Positions 1-6,010 of a DNA stretch of 38,748 nucleotides are shown in pieces (the first letter of the stretch is position 1; each line of letters begins with the position of its first letter). The position numbers were made by a program, and so were the translations under genes. This DNA comes from an uncultured Clostridia bacterium (GTDB lineage: Bacteria; Bacillota; Clostridia; Oscillospirales; Acutalibacteraceae), in NCBI GenBank assembly GCA_958436475.1, contig CAUBKG010000012.1, positions 1-38,748 on the forward strand. Reading direction: 5' to 3'. The notes below the pieces were generated by a model. The model was not told the DNA's origin and did no database searches. It saw nothing but the letters and a program-made list of their open reading frames with translations.

Positions 1-8
1 CTTCAGCA

Positions 9-16
9 CCTCCCTT
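9..16 (-). promoter_or_regulatory. Ribosome binding site of a gene just outside the window
   Basis: On the minus strand this reads AAGGGAGG, a strong Shine-Dalgarno match, with only eight bases left before the window edge. A start codon is therefore expected just beyond position 1. In Firmicutes yceD is normally followed by rpmF (ribosomal protein L32), so that is the likely next gene; this is inference because no codon of it is visible. Confidence 0.6.
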
Positions 17-29
17 TACTATTGAAAGA

Positions 30-509
30 TTAGTTGAGCAATTGTTTTAAAACATCAAACCTCGGATCGGTGCCCCCGGTGGAACAAGAACAGGTCTCCT
101 GGTTCAAATTGATGCCGCATTTGGGGCAAAGGCCCTTGCAGTCTTTGCTGCAAAGATACTTGGTGGGCAAGGCCAAAACCACATTTGTAAAAACCAATTC
201 ATCCGCATCAAGGCGCATATCTTCCACCTGGAGGAGTTCATCGCTGTCTTCCTCGTTGGAAAGCTCTGCCACGAGCACCTGTTCGATCGGCACTGACAAA
301 TGTGTTTTCACCTGCGCCATGCAGCGGTCGCACGGGGCGGTATAATCGGCATCGGCGGTAAGCCTTGCCGTTACTACGCCTGCCCTGCTCTCCACAAGGC
401 CGTGGACATGGATCGCGGAAATTCCCGCAATTCCGGGCGAATCCATTTGATAATCTACCGGAATCGATTCCTTTTCCGCCGTAAACAGCGGTTTCAGATC
501 AAAAAACAT
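30..509 (-). CDS. yceD: YceD family protein (DUF177), 23S rRNA accumulation factor
   Basis: The 159-residue product is a DUF177/YceD protein. In bacteria and plastids this family supports accumulation of 23S rRNA and usually sits directly before rpmF. Visible family marks are a Cys pair at residues 60 and 63 (CDRC) and a C-terminal cluster at C120, C124, C128, C131, C140 and C142 containing the typical LCPKCG motif followed by NLN. The Cys-rich tail could bind zinc. The start ATG has an AGAGGG ribosome site and the gene has its own strong SigA promoter about 30 bases upstream. A ribosome site for a following gene lies at the window edge, in keeping with a yceD-rpmF pair. The length is normal for the family. 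Confidence 0.9.
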   Translation of the reverse strand: MFFDLKPLFTAEKESIPVDYQMDSPGIAGISAIHVHGLVESRAGVVTARLTADADYTAPCDRCMAQVKTHLSVPIEQVLVAELSNEEDSDELLQVEDMRLDADELVFTNVVLALPTKYLCSKDCKGLCPKCGINLNQETCSCSTGGTDPRFDVLKQLLN

Positions 510-537
510 ACTTCACCCTCTAAAATGTCACGCAAAT

Positions 538-566
538 ATTATATATAGTCCGGTTAGATTTGTCAA
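538..566 (-). promoter_or_regulatory. SigA-type promoter of yceD
   Basis: Minus strand: TTGACA (561-566), 17-base spacer, TATAAT (538-543). Both hexamers match the consensus exactly and the spacing is optimal, about 30 bases from the yceD start codon. Confidence 0.88.
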
Positions 567-691
567 TACAAAAAGGAAGAAAGTCGAAAATATCGCACTG
601 CCCCTTAGAATAACATATTTTCCTCTGGAATGCAACCCGTTTGCCCCTGCATGCGGCTTGTCTCTTCCGCTAGGCTGCCGCGCTCATTGAT

Positions 692-721
692 TACCTTTAA
701 TGGTCGGAGCATGTAATCAAT
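692..721. repeat. Inverted repeat enclosing a copy of the tRNA-Pro 3' end sequence
   Basis: The arms TTGATTAC and GTAATCAA enclose the sequence aatggtcggag (699-709), which reads CTCCGACCA on the minus strand, identical to the last nine bases of the tRNA-Pro gene at 2991-3067. The copy faces the same way as the tRNA. It is the far (left) boundary of the AT-rich ATPase segment and may mark an integration end point. The rest of the 548-805 gap shows no gene. Confidence 0.5.
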
Positions 722-805
722 ATTTTACAGGCAATTGACAAGCCATTAGACTTACAAGCACAATGTTTCCATTATGACTATAAATCAATACACAGTAGTC
801 ATTGA

Positions 806-2344
806 TTATTTGCTTTCTAACAACTCAATTTGATTGAATATATCCTTTTGCGTACTTGGCTGAAGGGCCCAACGATAAGCTGGATGTATTTCATACCAAT
901 AGCCAAAATCGGTGAAATCATTATAAATATATTGATTTTCGTCGTAGTATACTCGTAAGATCTCGCCATTAACATTTTTCCTTGCAGTAATAAAATTGAT
1001 CTTATATAAAAACGCTGCCAAATTTTGCGGGGTAACTTCTTTCCCATCTTTAAAGAAAAATCTACTCATTGACAAGATGTTCTGCAATTTTCTTATCAAC
1101 TGTTCTCTAGAAAAAAGGCAAGGTGTACCACTTGCAATCTCCCTTTGCGATGGCTTCATTTTTAAAAGAAGCTCTTGTATTTGGGGCAATTCAGATTTGT
1201 ATTCGGTGCTCGTATCAGTTAGTCTATCATTGGAATAGTTTTTTAAAATGCTTTCTAAATCGTTGGTTAATATTAAATTATGGTGGTTTGAATAAGCTTT
1301 TCTAGCGGCTAGTGTGCAAAGTTTTACTAAGTCGCGAGGGCGCTTTCTTATCAAAGACATCAATACCCTGTATAGAGGGGCGTTTTCCCAATGGCCGCTC
1401 CCTTGAAAGTTTTTTTCAAAAACGCTGTCCAGATAGTCGCAGATATCTTTTTGACGTTGAGATAAAAGATATTCTTCATTGACGCTTCGGCCAAAGTATG
1501 TTTCTATACGCTTAATTAGCATAACTATAATTTGGTGGTTTGTCCAGCTCTGCCAAATAACACTTCCATCTATTTTATCGGTTGTTTCATCTGAGGTCCT
1601 CACCGAGTAGTAAACATCACTTCTTAAAGCAACGCGGAATCTAAGATTCTGCATATCTCTGCTTAAATCCCTAATTGCATTGAGCATTGCGGAAAGGTTT
1701 TTGACATCATTTCCGGTATTTTCCCACCCTCTGTCTAAATCATCTAAATAAATAGTAATTTTCTTTTCTTTAAACAATGCATTTTTTAGGAGAGCGGTAA
1801 AATCCGAACCGGACAAAGAAACTTTTTCCTTCTGGAGGTCAGATAGTTTTTTTCCAACCATATTGAATAATAAATCGCTAAGTCGTCCAATCCACCCCTT
1901 CAATTTATTATTTTCAGGAAACTCTAGTAAATATCCGTTAAGTGATAGCAGTAATTTATTAAAGATAATAGTCGAAAGTCCATCTTTCCAGGTTTCAATT
2001 CTTTCCAGAAAATTAGCGCTACACACATCTAAGTGAAAAATATCATTTGGCTGAACCGTTATTGGAATTTTATCTTCATCAATATCTTCTGTGGCTAACA
2101 CCTTTAGTAAAGCTGACTTTCCTACACCCTTATGTCCGACTAAAATTAATAGTGGTATATTACTCTTCATACTGTTATAAATATCAGTTTTAAGGTAATA
2201 GGCCTTTAGCCGTTCTATAGTTTCATCTTCTGCTGCTTCATGTCCAAAAATAGAACGGATGGTTTCCTCATCAAATGTGATTTTGGGCTGCTTTTTATAG
2301 TATCCTAACTGATGGAGTTGTTCATCTGTAAATGTAATTGACAT
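806..2344 (-). CDS. P-loop ATPase, accessory gene (Sll1717/KAP-like)
   Basis: A 512-residue predicted ATPase. Walker A is GHKGVGKSA at about residues 70-78; Walker B is ITIYLDDLD at about 196-204, with two acidic residues in tandem. A downstream KRPRDLV motif (about 334-340) resembles the sensor region of KAP/STAND-like or Sll1717-family P-loop ATPases. No membrane segment or signal peptide is evident, so it is probably cytoplasmic. The start at 2344 is chosen over an upstream ATG (2374) because GGAGG lies seven bases before it. The gene is markedly AT-rich compared with its neighbours, stands alone, and is bracketed by copies of the tRNA-Pro 3' end, which suggests horizontal acquisition. Proteins of this type are often found in defence islands, but nothing in the sequence proves that role here. 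Confidence 0.72.
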   Translation of the reverse strand: MSITFTDEQLHQLGYYKKQPKITFDEETIRSIFGHEAAEDETIERLKAYYLKTDIYNSMKSNIPLLILVGHKGVGKSALLKVLATEDIDEDKIPITVQPNDIFHLDVCSANFLERIETWKDGLSTIIFNKLLLSLNGYLLEFPENNKLKGWIGRLSDLLFNMVGKKLSDLQKEKVSLSGSDFTALLKNALFKEKKITIYLDDLDRGWENTGNDVKNLSAMLNAIRDLSRDMQNLRFRVALRSDVYYSVRTSDETTDKIDGSVIWQSWTNHQIIVMLIKRIETYFGRSVNEEYLLSQRQKDICDYLDSVFEKNFQGSGHWENAPLYRVLMSLIRKRPRDLVKLCTLAARKAYSNHHNLILTNDLESILKNYSNDRLTDTSTEYKSELPQIQELLLKMKPSQREIASGTPCLFSREQLIRKLQNILSMSRFFFKDGKEVTPQNLAAFLYKINFITARKNVNGEILRVYYDENQYIYNDFTDFGYWYEIHPAYRWALQPSTQKDIFNQIELLESK

Positions 2345-2372
2345 TTTTCGCCTCCATAGCTTAGTTTTTAAC

Positions 2373-2378
2373 ATTATA
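2373..2378 (-). promoter_or_regulatory. Extended -10 promoter element of the ATPase gene
   Basis: The minus strand reads TGATATAAT, an extended -10 (TGnTATAAT) about 30 bases upstream of the start codon. The -35 region (TGTTAA) is poor, which is usual when an extended -10 is present. Confidence 0.6.
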
Positions 2379-2525
2379 TCACAATATAATGAAATTTAAC
2401 AGTAAATTATATAGATGAATATTATTTTATAGAAAACAATCTGTACTTCCTAACTTTGTTTTCGAACGTTCTATAGGATTTGTACACAATTCGCACCCAC
2501 AGTTCCAATAAATACACATAATAAC

Positions 2526-2557
2526 AAAAGACCGCCGGCAAAAGCCGGCGGTCTTTT
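2526..2557. terminator. Bidirectional intrinsic terminator
   Basis: A perfect 14-bp stem (AAAAGACCGCCGGC and its complement) closes a 4-base loop. The A/T ends act as U-tracts in both directions. It is the last of the stacked terminators downstream of tRNA-Pro and it shields the ATPase gene from tRNA read-through. Confidence 0.85.
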
Positions 2558-2558
2558 G

Positions 2559-2571
2559 AATGGTCGGAGTA
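2559..2571 (-). repeat. tRNA-Pro 3' end remnant (possible attachment-site copy)
   Basis: aatggtcggag at 2559-2569 reads CTCCGACCATT on the minus strand, the terminal bases of tRNA-Pro plus two more. The next bases upstream (tagtattataggactt) loosely resemble the tRNA T arm, so this looks like a decayed tRNA 3' fragment. The same 11-mer occurs at 699-709, on the other side of the ATPase gene. Confidence 0.6.
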
Positions 2572-2585
2572 GTATTATAGGACTT

Positions 2586-2606
2586 AAAAAACGCGCCGTA
2601 GGCGCG
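2586..2606 (-). terminator. Short intrinsic terminator in the tRNA-Pro trailer
   Basis: Minus strand: CGCGCC, loop TAC, GGCGCG, followed by six T residues. It sits between the second structured repeat and the tRNA-Pro 3' remnant. Confidence 0.65.
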
Positions 2607-2766
2607 CCCGCAAAAGGTTGATAGCGACAGCGAACCGTCGCGAGGGCGTTTACAACCGAGCAGGTGAGCCGAGCGTGACCTTTTGCGGGAAGGAGACGCA
2701 GTGGAATGAGCGCGCCGGTGACTTTTCAAAAAAAGTCGCCGCAAGCTTCCTATCGCTTGCGGCGAC
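2607..2766 (-). repeat. Structured repeat, copy 2 (tRNA-distal)
   Basis: Second copy of an element repeated in tandem with a period of about 222 bases. It contains a 12-bp perfect outer stem (CCCGCAAAAGGT at 2607-2618 with ACCTTTTGCGGG at 2678-2689), the shared core CGCGAGGGCGTTTACAA (2639-2655), a purine/pyrimidine-biased linker, and a terminator-type hairpin. The outer stem differs in sequence from that of copy 1 but stays perfectly paired, suggesting the fold is conserved. Translations of this DNA give only low-complexity Ser/Arg-rich reading frames. Confidence 0.7.
2728..2766 (-). terminator. Intrinsic terminator inside structured repeat copy 2
   Basis: Minus strand: GTCGCCGCAAGC (12 bp) pairs with GCTTGCGGCGAC across an 8-base loop, then seven T residues (2728-2734). 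It is the counterpart of the terminator directly after tRNA-Pro. Confidence 0.8.
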
Positions 2767-2803
2767 GTGTCTATTCGGGACGAAAAAGATGGATTTGCGT
2801 TTT

Positions 2804-2990
2804 TTGTAGGTGGATTTGAACTCCCGTACCCAAAACAGGTTGGTAGTGAGCGAGAGGCTTCGCGAGGGCGTTTACAAGCGAGCAGCCGAAGCGAACGTGA
2901 CCTGTTTTGGAAAGGAGGAGCGACGGAATGAGTGAGAGATGACATTTTAACAAAAAAGTCGTCGCGAACGATATGCAGTCCGCGACGACG
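2804..2990 (-). repeat. Structured repeat, copy 1 (directly after tRNA-Pro)
   Basis: First copy of the tandem element. It has an 11-bp perfect outer stem (CCAAAACAGGT at 2830-2840 with ACCTGTTTTGG at 2900-2910), the shared core CGCGAGGGCGTTTACAA (2861-2877) and an inner stem GCTTCG/CGAAGC. On its distal side (about 2806-2829) is a T-arm-like string containing GGATTTGAAC, which looks like a decayed tRNA 3' portion. Its proximal end is the tRNA-Pro terminator hairpin. Confidence 0.7.
2952..2990 (-). terminator. Intrinsic terminator of tRNA-Pro
   Basis: Minus strand: CGTCGTCGCG-type stem (2958-2966 with 2981-2989, nine perfect pairs), 14-base loop, then six T residues. It starts one base after the encoded CCA end of tRNA-Pro. 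Confidence 0.85.
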
Positions 2991-3067
2991 TGGTCGGAGT
3001 GTCGGGACTTGAACCCGAGGCCTCTTGGTCCCGAACCAAGCACTCTACCAAACTGAGCTACACCCCG
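2991..3067 (-). tRNA. tRNA-Pro (anticodon CGG)
   Basis: A full cloverleaf can be drawn on the minus strand: 7-bp acceptor (CGGGGTG with CACTCCG, one G-U pair), D arm with TAGCTCAG, anticodon stem CTTGG/CCAAG around loop TTCGGGA, T arm with GGTTCAAGTCC, discriminator A and encoded CCA. The loop gives anticodon CGG, reading CCG. It follows tRNA-Gln by 37 bases and probably shares its promoter. Its 3' end is the sequence repeated at 2561-2569 and 701-709. Confidence 0.95.
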
Positions 3068-3074
3068 TTATAAT

Positions 3075-3100
3075 AAACCGCCGTGGGAAAACGGCGGTTT
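3075..3100. terminator. Symmetric hairpin between tRNA-Gln and tRNA-Pro
   Basis: A perfect 10-bp stem AAACCGCCGT/ACGGCGGTTT with a 6-base loop. The following minus-strand tract (TTATTATAA) is a weak U-tract. No separate promoter for tRNA-Pro fits in the 37-base gap, so this may be a leaky terminator or a processing signal rather than a full stop. Confidence 0.55.
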
Positions 3101-3104
3101 ACAG

Positions 3105-3178
3105 TGGCTGCGGAACTAGGATTCGAACCCAGACAAACAGAGTCAGAGTCTGTCGTGCTACCCTTACACAATTCCGCA
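3105..3178 (-). tRNA. tRNA-Gln (anticodon CTG)
   Basis: Minus-strand cloverleaf: acceptor TGCGGAA/TTCCGCA, anticodon stem ACAGA/TCTGT around loop CTCTGAC giving anticodon CTG, T arm with GGGTTCGAATCC, discriminator G and encoded CCA. The length of 74 is normal. A near-consensus promoter begins 14 bases upstream. Confidence 0.95.
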
Positions 3179-3191
3179 ACGAACAACGATT

Positions 3192-3219
3192 ATTATATCT
3201 GATTTTTGTAATATGTCAA
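3192..3219 (-). promoter_or_regulatory. SigA-type promoter of tRNA-Gln/tRNA-Pro
   Basis: Minus strand: TTGACA (3214-3219), 16-base spacer, TATAAT (3192-3197). Transcription would start just before the mature tRNA-Gln end at 3178. Confidence 0.88.
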
Positions 3220-3310
3220 GAGGATAAAGAAAATTTTATGAATTAATTTGACTAAATTGTTTGCGAAAAACAGGATTCCCATTACGGCTGTAAATTATTA
3301 GCTGCCCAAC

Positions 3311-3347
3311 AAAAAATAAACCGCCGCAAACCATACGGCTTGCGGCG
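3311..3347 (-). terminator. Intrinsic terminator of tRNA-Ala
   Basis: Minus strand: CGCCGCAA/TTGCGGCG stem (3322-3329 with 3340-3347), 10-base loop, then a T-rich tract including six T residues. It lies immediately after the tRNA-Ala CCA end. Confidence 0.8.
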
Positions 3348-3350
3348 TCG

Positions 3351-3426
<76 letters not shown>

Positions 3427-3438
3427 ACAGCGATGAAA

Positions 3439-3467
3439 ATTATATCCTGTCCGCTTGGATTTGTCAA
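3439..3467 (-). promoter_or_regulatory. SigA-type promoter of tRNA-Ala
   Basis: Minus strand: TTGACA (3462-3467), 17-base spacer, TATAAT (3439-3444), a perfect consensus promoter with the tRNA beginning 13 bases downstream of the -10. Confidence 0.9.
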
Positions 3468-3752
3468 CTGTTTTTTCGATTCTTTTTTGTAGAAATAGAT
3501 ATACACCAATGCTTTTCCTAGTAAAACGCAGAGACTTTTGGAATGAATGGAGTCCGATTCTTTGCGGGGGCGGCCGGTATCCCCTGGGTGAGAAAAGCAA
3601 TCCTGCCGAAAGCCACAACGCTGAAAACTGATTTTTCATGGCACTCCTCCGACGGCCGTTCTCCAGGCTCCCCCCCTCGTTTCTACTTTTTGTTCTGAAA
3701 TAAAGCGGTTTTTCATATTCTGATAACAAAAAGGAAAAGGGCGTGTGAAAAG
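3468..3752. other. Gene-free stretch between tRNA-Ala and the ferritin-like gene
   Basis: The divergent spacer between the tRNA-Ala promoter and the plus-strand ferritin-like gene. I see no convincing SigA promoter for the plus-strand gene and no structured RNA. An open frame on the minus strand runs through the spacer and the tRNA itself and is not credible as a gene. Confidence 0.5.
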
Positions 3753-4313
3753 ATGAGCAACATTTATTCCATTCATCAAAAGCCTACCGAAGGGGAGCCG
3801 CTGATTCCCGCAAGCGCGGCCGGCCCCTATCCGGCCATCGAGGTGGAACGCGAAAATCCCCGTTACGCCATGATGCTCATGCAGGATATGGCGTCTCAAA
3901 AAGGGGAAATGACTTCGATTTATCAATATTTATATGAACACTGGGTGCTCGAAGAAATCTATCAAAAAATTTCGGAGCTGCTCAAGCGGATCGCCGCAGT
4001 GGAAATGCATCACCTTGATATTCTCGGCAAGCTCATTCTCCTCCTCGGCGGTGATCCAAAATGCCAAGCCGATCCCCGCAACCGCAACACGGAATGGCAG
4101 GGCAATATGATAAGCTACCGAAACAAGCTCGCCCCGCTGATTTCCCGCAACATCATGCTGGAGGAAGCGGCGATCCACACGTATACATCACAGGCGGAAT
4201 ATGTAAAGGATCAAAAGCTTTCCGCCGTTCTTTTCCGCATAGCAGAGGATGAAAAGCTCCATCTGCATATTTTTAAGGAGCTGTTTTCCCAGCTTCCGGA
4301 GCACTGTGCTTAA
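3753..4313 (+). CDS. Ferritin-like (rubrerythrin/manganese-catalase-type) di-metal protein
   Basis: A 186-residue four-helix ferritin-like protein. Two E...ExxH half-sites are visible: E52 and E84-x-x-H87, then E138 and E167-x-x-H170, the ligand pattern of di-iron or di-manganese carboxylate proteins. There is no rubredoxin Cys4 domain, so it is not a full rubrerythrin. Proteins of this kind in Clostridia are annotated as ferritin-like or manganese-catalase-like; a role in peroxide or metal handling is inferred. The first 25 residues are low-complexity and precede the fold. It is the only gene on the plus strand here, stands alone, and ends in a strong terminator. The ribosome site before the ATG is weak, so the start is likely but not certain. 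Confidence 0.75.
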   Translation: MSNIYSIHQKPTEGEPLIPASAAGPYPAIEVERENPRYAMMLMQDMASQKGEMTSIYQYLYEHWVLEEIYQKISELLKRIAAVEMHHLDILGKLILLLGGDPKCQADPRNRNTEWQGNMISYRNKLAPLISRNIMLEEAAIHTYTSQAEYVKDQKLSAVLFRIAEDEKLHLHIFKELFSQLPEHCA

Positions 4314-4331
4314 CGTTCTTCATACAAAAAC

Positions 4332-4387
4332 AAACAGCATCCGTCTGCTTCTGAGTGCATACAGACGGATGCTGTTTTATTTTTTAG
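4332..4387. terminator. Strong terminator after the ferritin-like gene (also for thiD)
   Basis: A perfect 16-bp stem AAACAGCATCCGTCTG with its complement (4332-4347 and 4362-4377), 14-base loop, then a T-rich tail on the plus strand. The A-rich left flank gives a T-rich tail on the minus strand too, so it can end both converging transcripts. Confidence 0.9.
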
Positions 4388-4470
4388 TAAAAAGCTTAAA
4401 AACTCACACAGAAATTCAGACGATTTTACTTGTTTTTCTGTAAAGCTGTTCGATTCACACGAAGGCCATC

Positions 4471-5274
4471 CTAGAAAAGCTCTCTGCTTTTCAGGCTCCA
4501 GCAATGGTCCAGCGGCCCGTTGCCTTCCCCCAGATTCAGCCCTGCGCCAAGAGCTCCGGTGAGATACCGTTTTCCCTGCCCCACGGCCTGCGGCAATGGA
4601 AGCCCTGCCGCGAGCCCGCAGGCGATTGCCGAGGAAAGCGTGCAGCCGGTGCCGTGCGTATTCGTACTTTCCCTTCGCCGGGTGCAGTACCAGCGCGGTT
4701 TCCCCCCGCTAAGCAAAAGGTCCGCTGCGCTTTTACCCGGCCGGTGCCCTCCCTTCAGCAGGACGCCGCAGCCATAGCAGCCGGCGAGCCGCTCCGCCGT
4801 GCGAAGGATATCGCTGCCCGAAAAAAGCCTGCTTCCGCATAAGCACTCCGCCTCCGGCAGGTTCGGGGTGATGAGCTCCGCCAGAGGAAACAGTTCATTT
4901 TTCATTGCATCCTCTGCATCGGACTCGAGCAAGGGTTTTCCGCTGGTGGAATACAAAACAGGGTCTAACACAATATGCCCGATATCATATTCCTTCAGCT
5001 TTTTGGCGACCCGAAGCACCGTTTCCCTGCTGTGCAGCATGCCGATCTTGACGGCATGGGGCGGGATATCGCGCAGCACACAGTCCAGCTGGTGCTCCAC
5101 GAGCTCCGGGTCCACTGCCTCGGCCGCATACACGCCGGTGGTATTCTGCGCGGTGACCGCTGTTATCACACTCATGGCGTACATTCCATGCGCGGTGATC
5201 GTTTTGATATCCGCCTGAAGCCCCGCGCCGCCGCTGGGGTCTGAGCCCGCGATGGTCAAAACCACCCGGTTCAT
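4471..5274 (-). CDS. thiD: Hydroxymethylpyrimidine/phosphomethylpyrimidine kinase
   Basis: A 267-residue ThiD kinase of the ribokinase fold. It phosphorylates hydroxymethylpyrimidine and its monophosphate to the pyrophosphate used for thiamine synthesis, in the cytoplasm. Visible marks are the N-terminal substrate loop GSDPSGGAG (about 10-18), the GIGML-like segment KIGML near 76-80, DPV near 104-106, and the catalytic anion-hole motif HGTGCT (about 207-212). The start at 5274 overlaps the HAD gene stop as ATGA, indicating translational coupling; an upstream in-frame ATG lies within the HAD gene. No TPP riboswitch is visible ahead of the pair. A pyridoxal-kinase activity for this family member cannot be excluded from sequence alone. 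Confidence 0.93.
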   Translation of the reverse strand: MNRVVLTIAGSDPSGGAGLQADIKTITAHGMYAMSVITAVTAQNTTGVYAAEAVDPELVEHQLDCVLRDIPPHAVKIGMLHSRETVLRVAKKLKEYDIGHIVLDPVLYSTSGKPLLESDAEDAMKNELFPLAELITPNLPEAECLCGSRLFSGSDILRTAERLAGCYGCGVLLKGGHRPGKSAADLLLSGGKPRWYCTRRRESTNTHGTGCTLSSAIACGLAAGLPLPQAVGQGKRYLTGALGAGLNLGEGNGPLDHCWSLKSRELF

Positions 5275-5915
5275 CGTTTTTCCCCGCACAAGGGCCCAAA
5301 ACTTTCATAATAAGAATCGGCCAGTTTTTGTATTTCCTCTTGATCCCGCACGGAAGCATCGTCATACAGAGCAATTACCGGGAAGCCCGCCTTTTTGGCT
5401 GTGCGGATGGCAAACAGGGAGTCTTCAAAAACAACCGTTTCCTGCTTTTTTGTGCCGAGCCGGCGCAGGGCTTCTTCAAAGATGAGGGAGTCATCCTTTC
5501 CCCTGCCCACCTGCCCGCAGGTGATGACAAAGGAAAAATAACGGTCCAGCCCCGTGCGGCGCAGGGCGGCTTCCGTAAGATACGAATCCGTTGCCGTGGC
5601 AACACACATATGTACGCCCTGCTTTTGCAGCAGTTCCAAATATTCCATAACAAACGGCTTTGCCGCTGATTCTTCAAAATATCGCTTTTCCACAATACGG
5701 TTCATCCGGCACATAATCTCCCCAGCCGGCTCGCGGATGCCGAATTCCGACCGGAAATATTCCGCCGCCTGCAATAGGCTCATGCATTTGAGGCGTTCAA
5801 ACAGCCCTTCGGGAGGAGTTACCCCCTGCTCTTTCAAATAATCGGTTCCCACTTCGTTCCAAAAGCGCATGGAGTCGAGCAGGGTGCCGTCCATATCAAA
5901 AATTGCGCCCTTCAT
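5271..5915 (-). CDS. HAD-family phosphatase (beta-phosphoglucomutase-like)
   Basis: A 214-residue HAD-superfamily hydrolase. Motif I is DMDGT (residues 7-11) with the two catalytic aspartates; a helical cap follows; motif II is in TATDS; a lysine appears before the motif IV segment FEDS. This layout fits the beta-phosphoglucomutase/phosphatase subfamily acting on small phosphorylated metabolites. The start at 5915 is chosen over 5954 because it has AAAGGAG at good spacing and begins exactly at the domain. It is coupled to thiD by an ATGA overlap, so a role near thiamine metabolism, such as a thiamine monophosphate or pyrimidine phosphatase, is possible but only inferred from context. Confidence 0.85.
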   Translation of the reverse strand: MKGAIFDMDGTLLDSMRFWNEVGTDYLKEQGVTPPEGLFERLKCMSLLQAAEYFRSEFGIREPAGEIMCRMNRIVEKRYFEESAAKPFVMEYLELLQKQGVHMCVATATDSYLTEAALRRTGLDRYFSFVITCGQVGRGKDDSLIFEEALRRLGTKKQETVVFEDSLFAIRTAKKAGFPVIALYDDASVRDQEEIQKLADSYYESFGPLCGEKR

Positions 5916-5943
5916 ATTACCGCTCCTTTCGGGCCCACTGCAT

Positions 5944-5964
5944 AAAAAGGGCACGTCCCTTTTT
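5944..5964. terminator. Terminator after the fab/acc/degV operon
   Basis: An 8-bp hairpin AAAAAGGG/CCCTTTTT with a 5-base loop and an A/T tail on each side, 46 bases after the degV stop. It closes the fatty-acid operon. As the HAD gene begins 28 bases later without a clear promoter, some read-through is likely. Confidence 0.7.
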
Positions 5965-6010
5965 CCCGTTATCTTATCACCGGGTCAAAAAAAAGTCAAA
6001 TCCGGGCGGA

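Noticed and set aside
2427..2945. A 172-residue Ser/Arg/Pro-rich open frame on the minus strand downstream of tRNA-Pro
   Set aside because: It runs through the two structured repeats and the terminators; composition is low-complexity, repeats mirror the DNA repeat, and there is no proper ribosome site.
3690..3740. A SigE or SigG promoter for the plus-strand ferritin-like gene
   Set aside because: CATATTCT resembles a sporulation -10, but no matching -35 lies at the right spacing.
5916..6010. A TPP riboswitch ahead of the HAD-thiD pair
   Set aside because: The spacer has only the terminator hairpin; no conserved TPP-box sequences are present.
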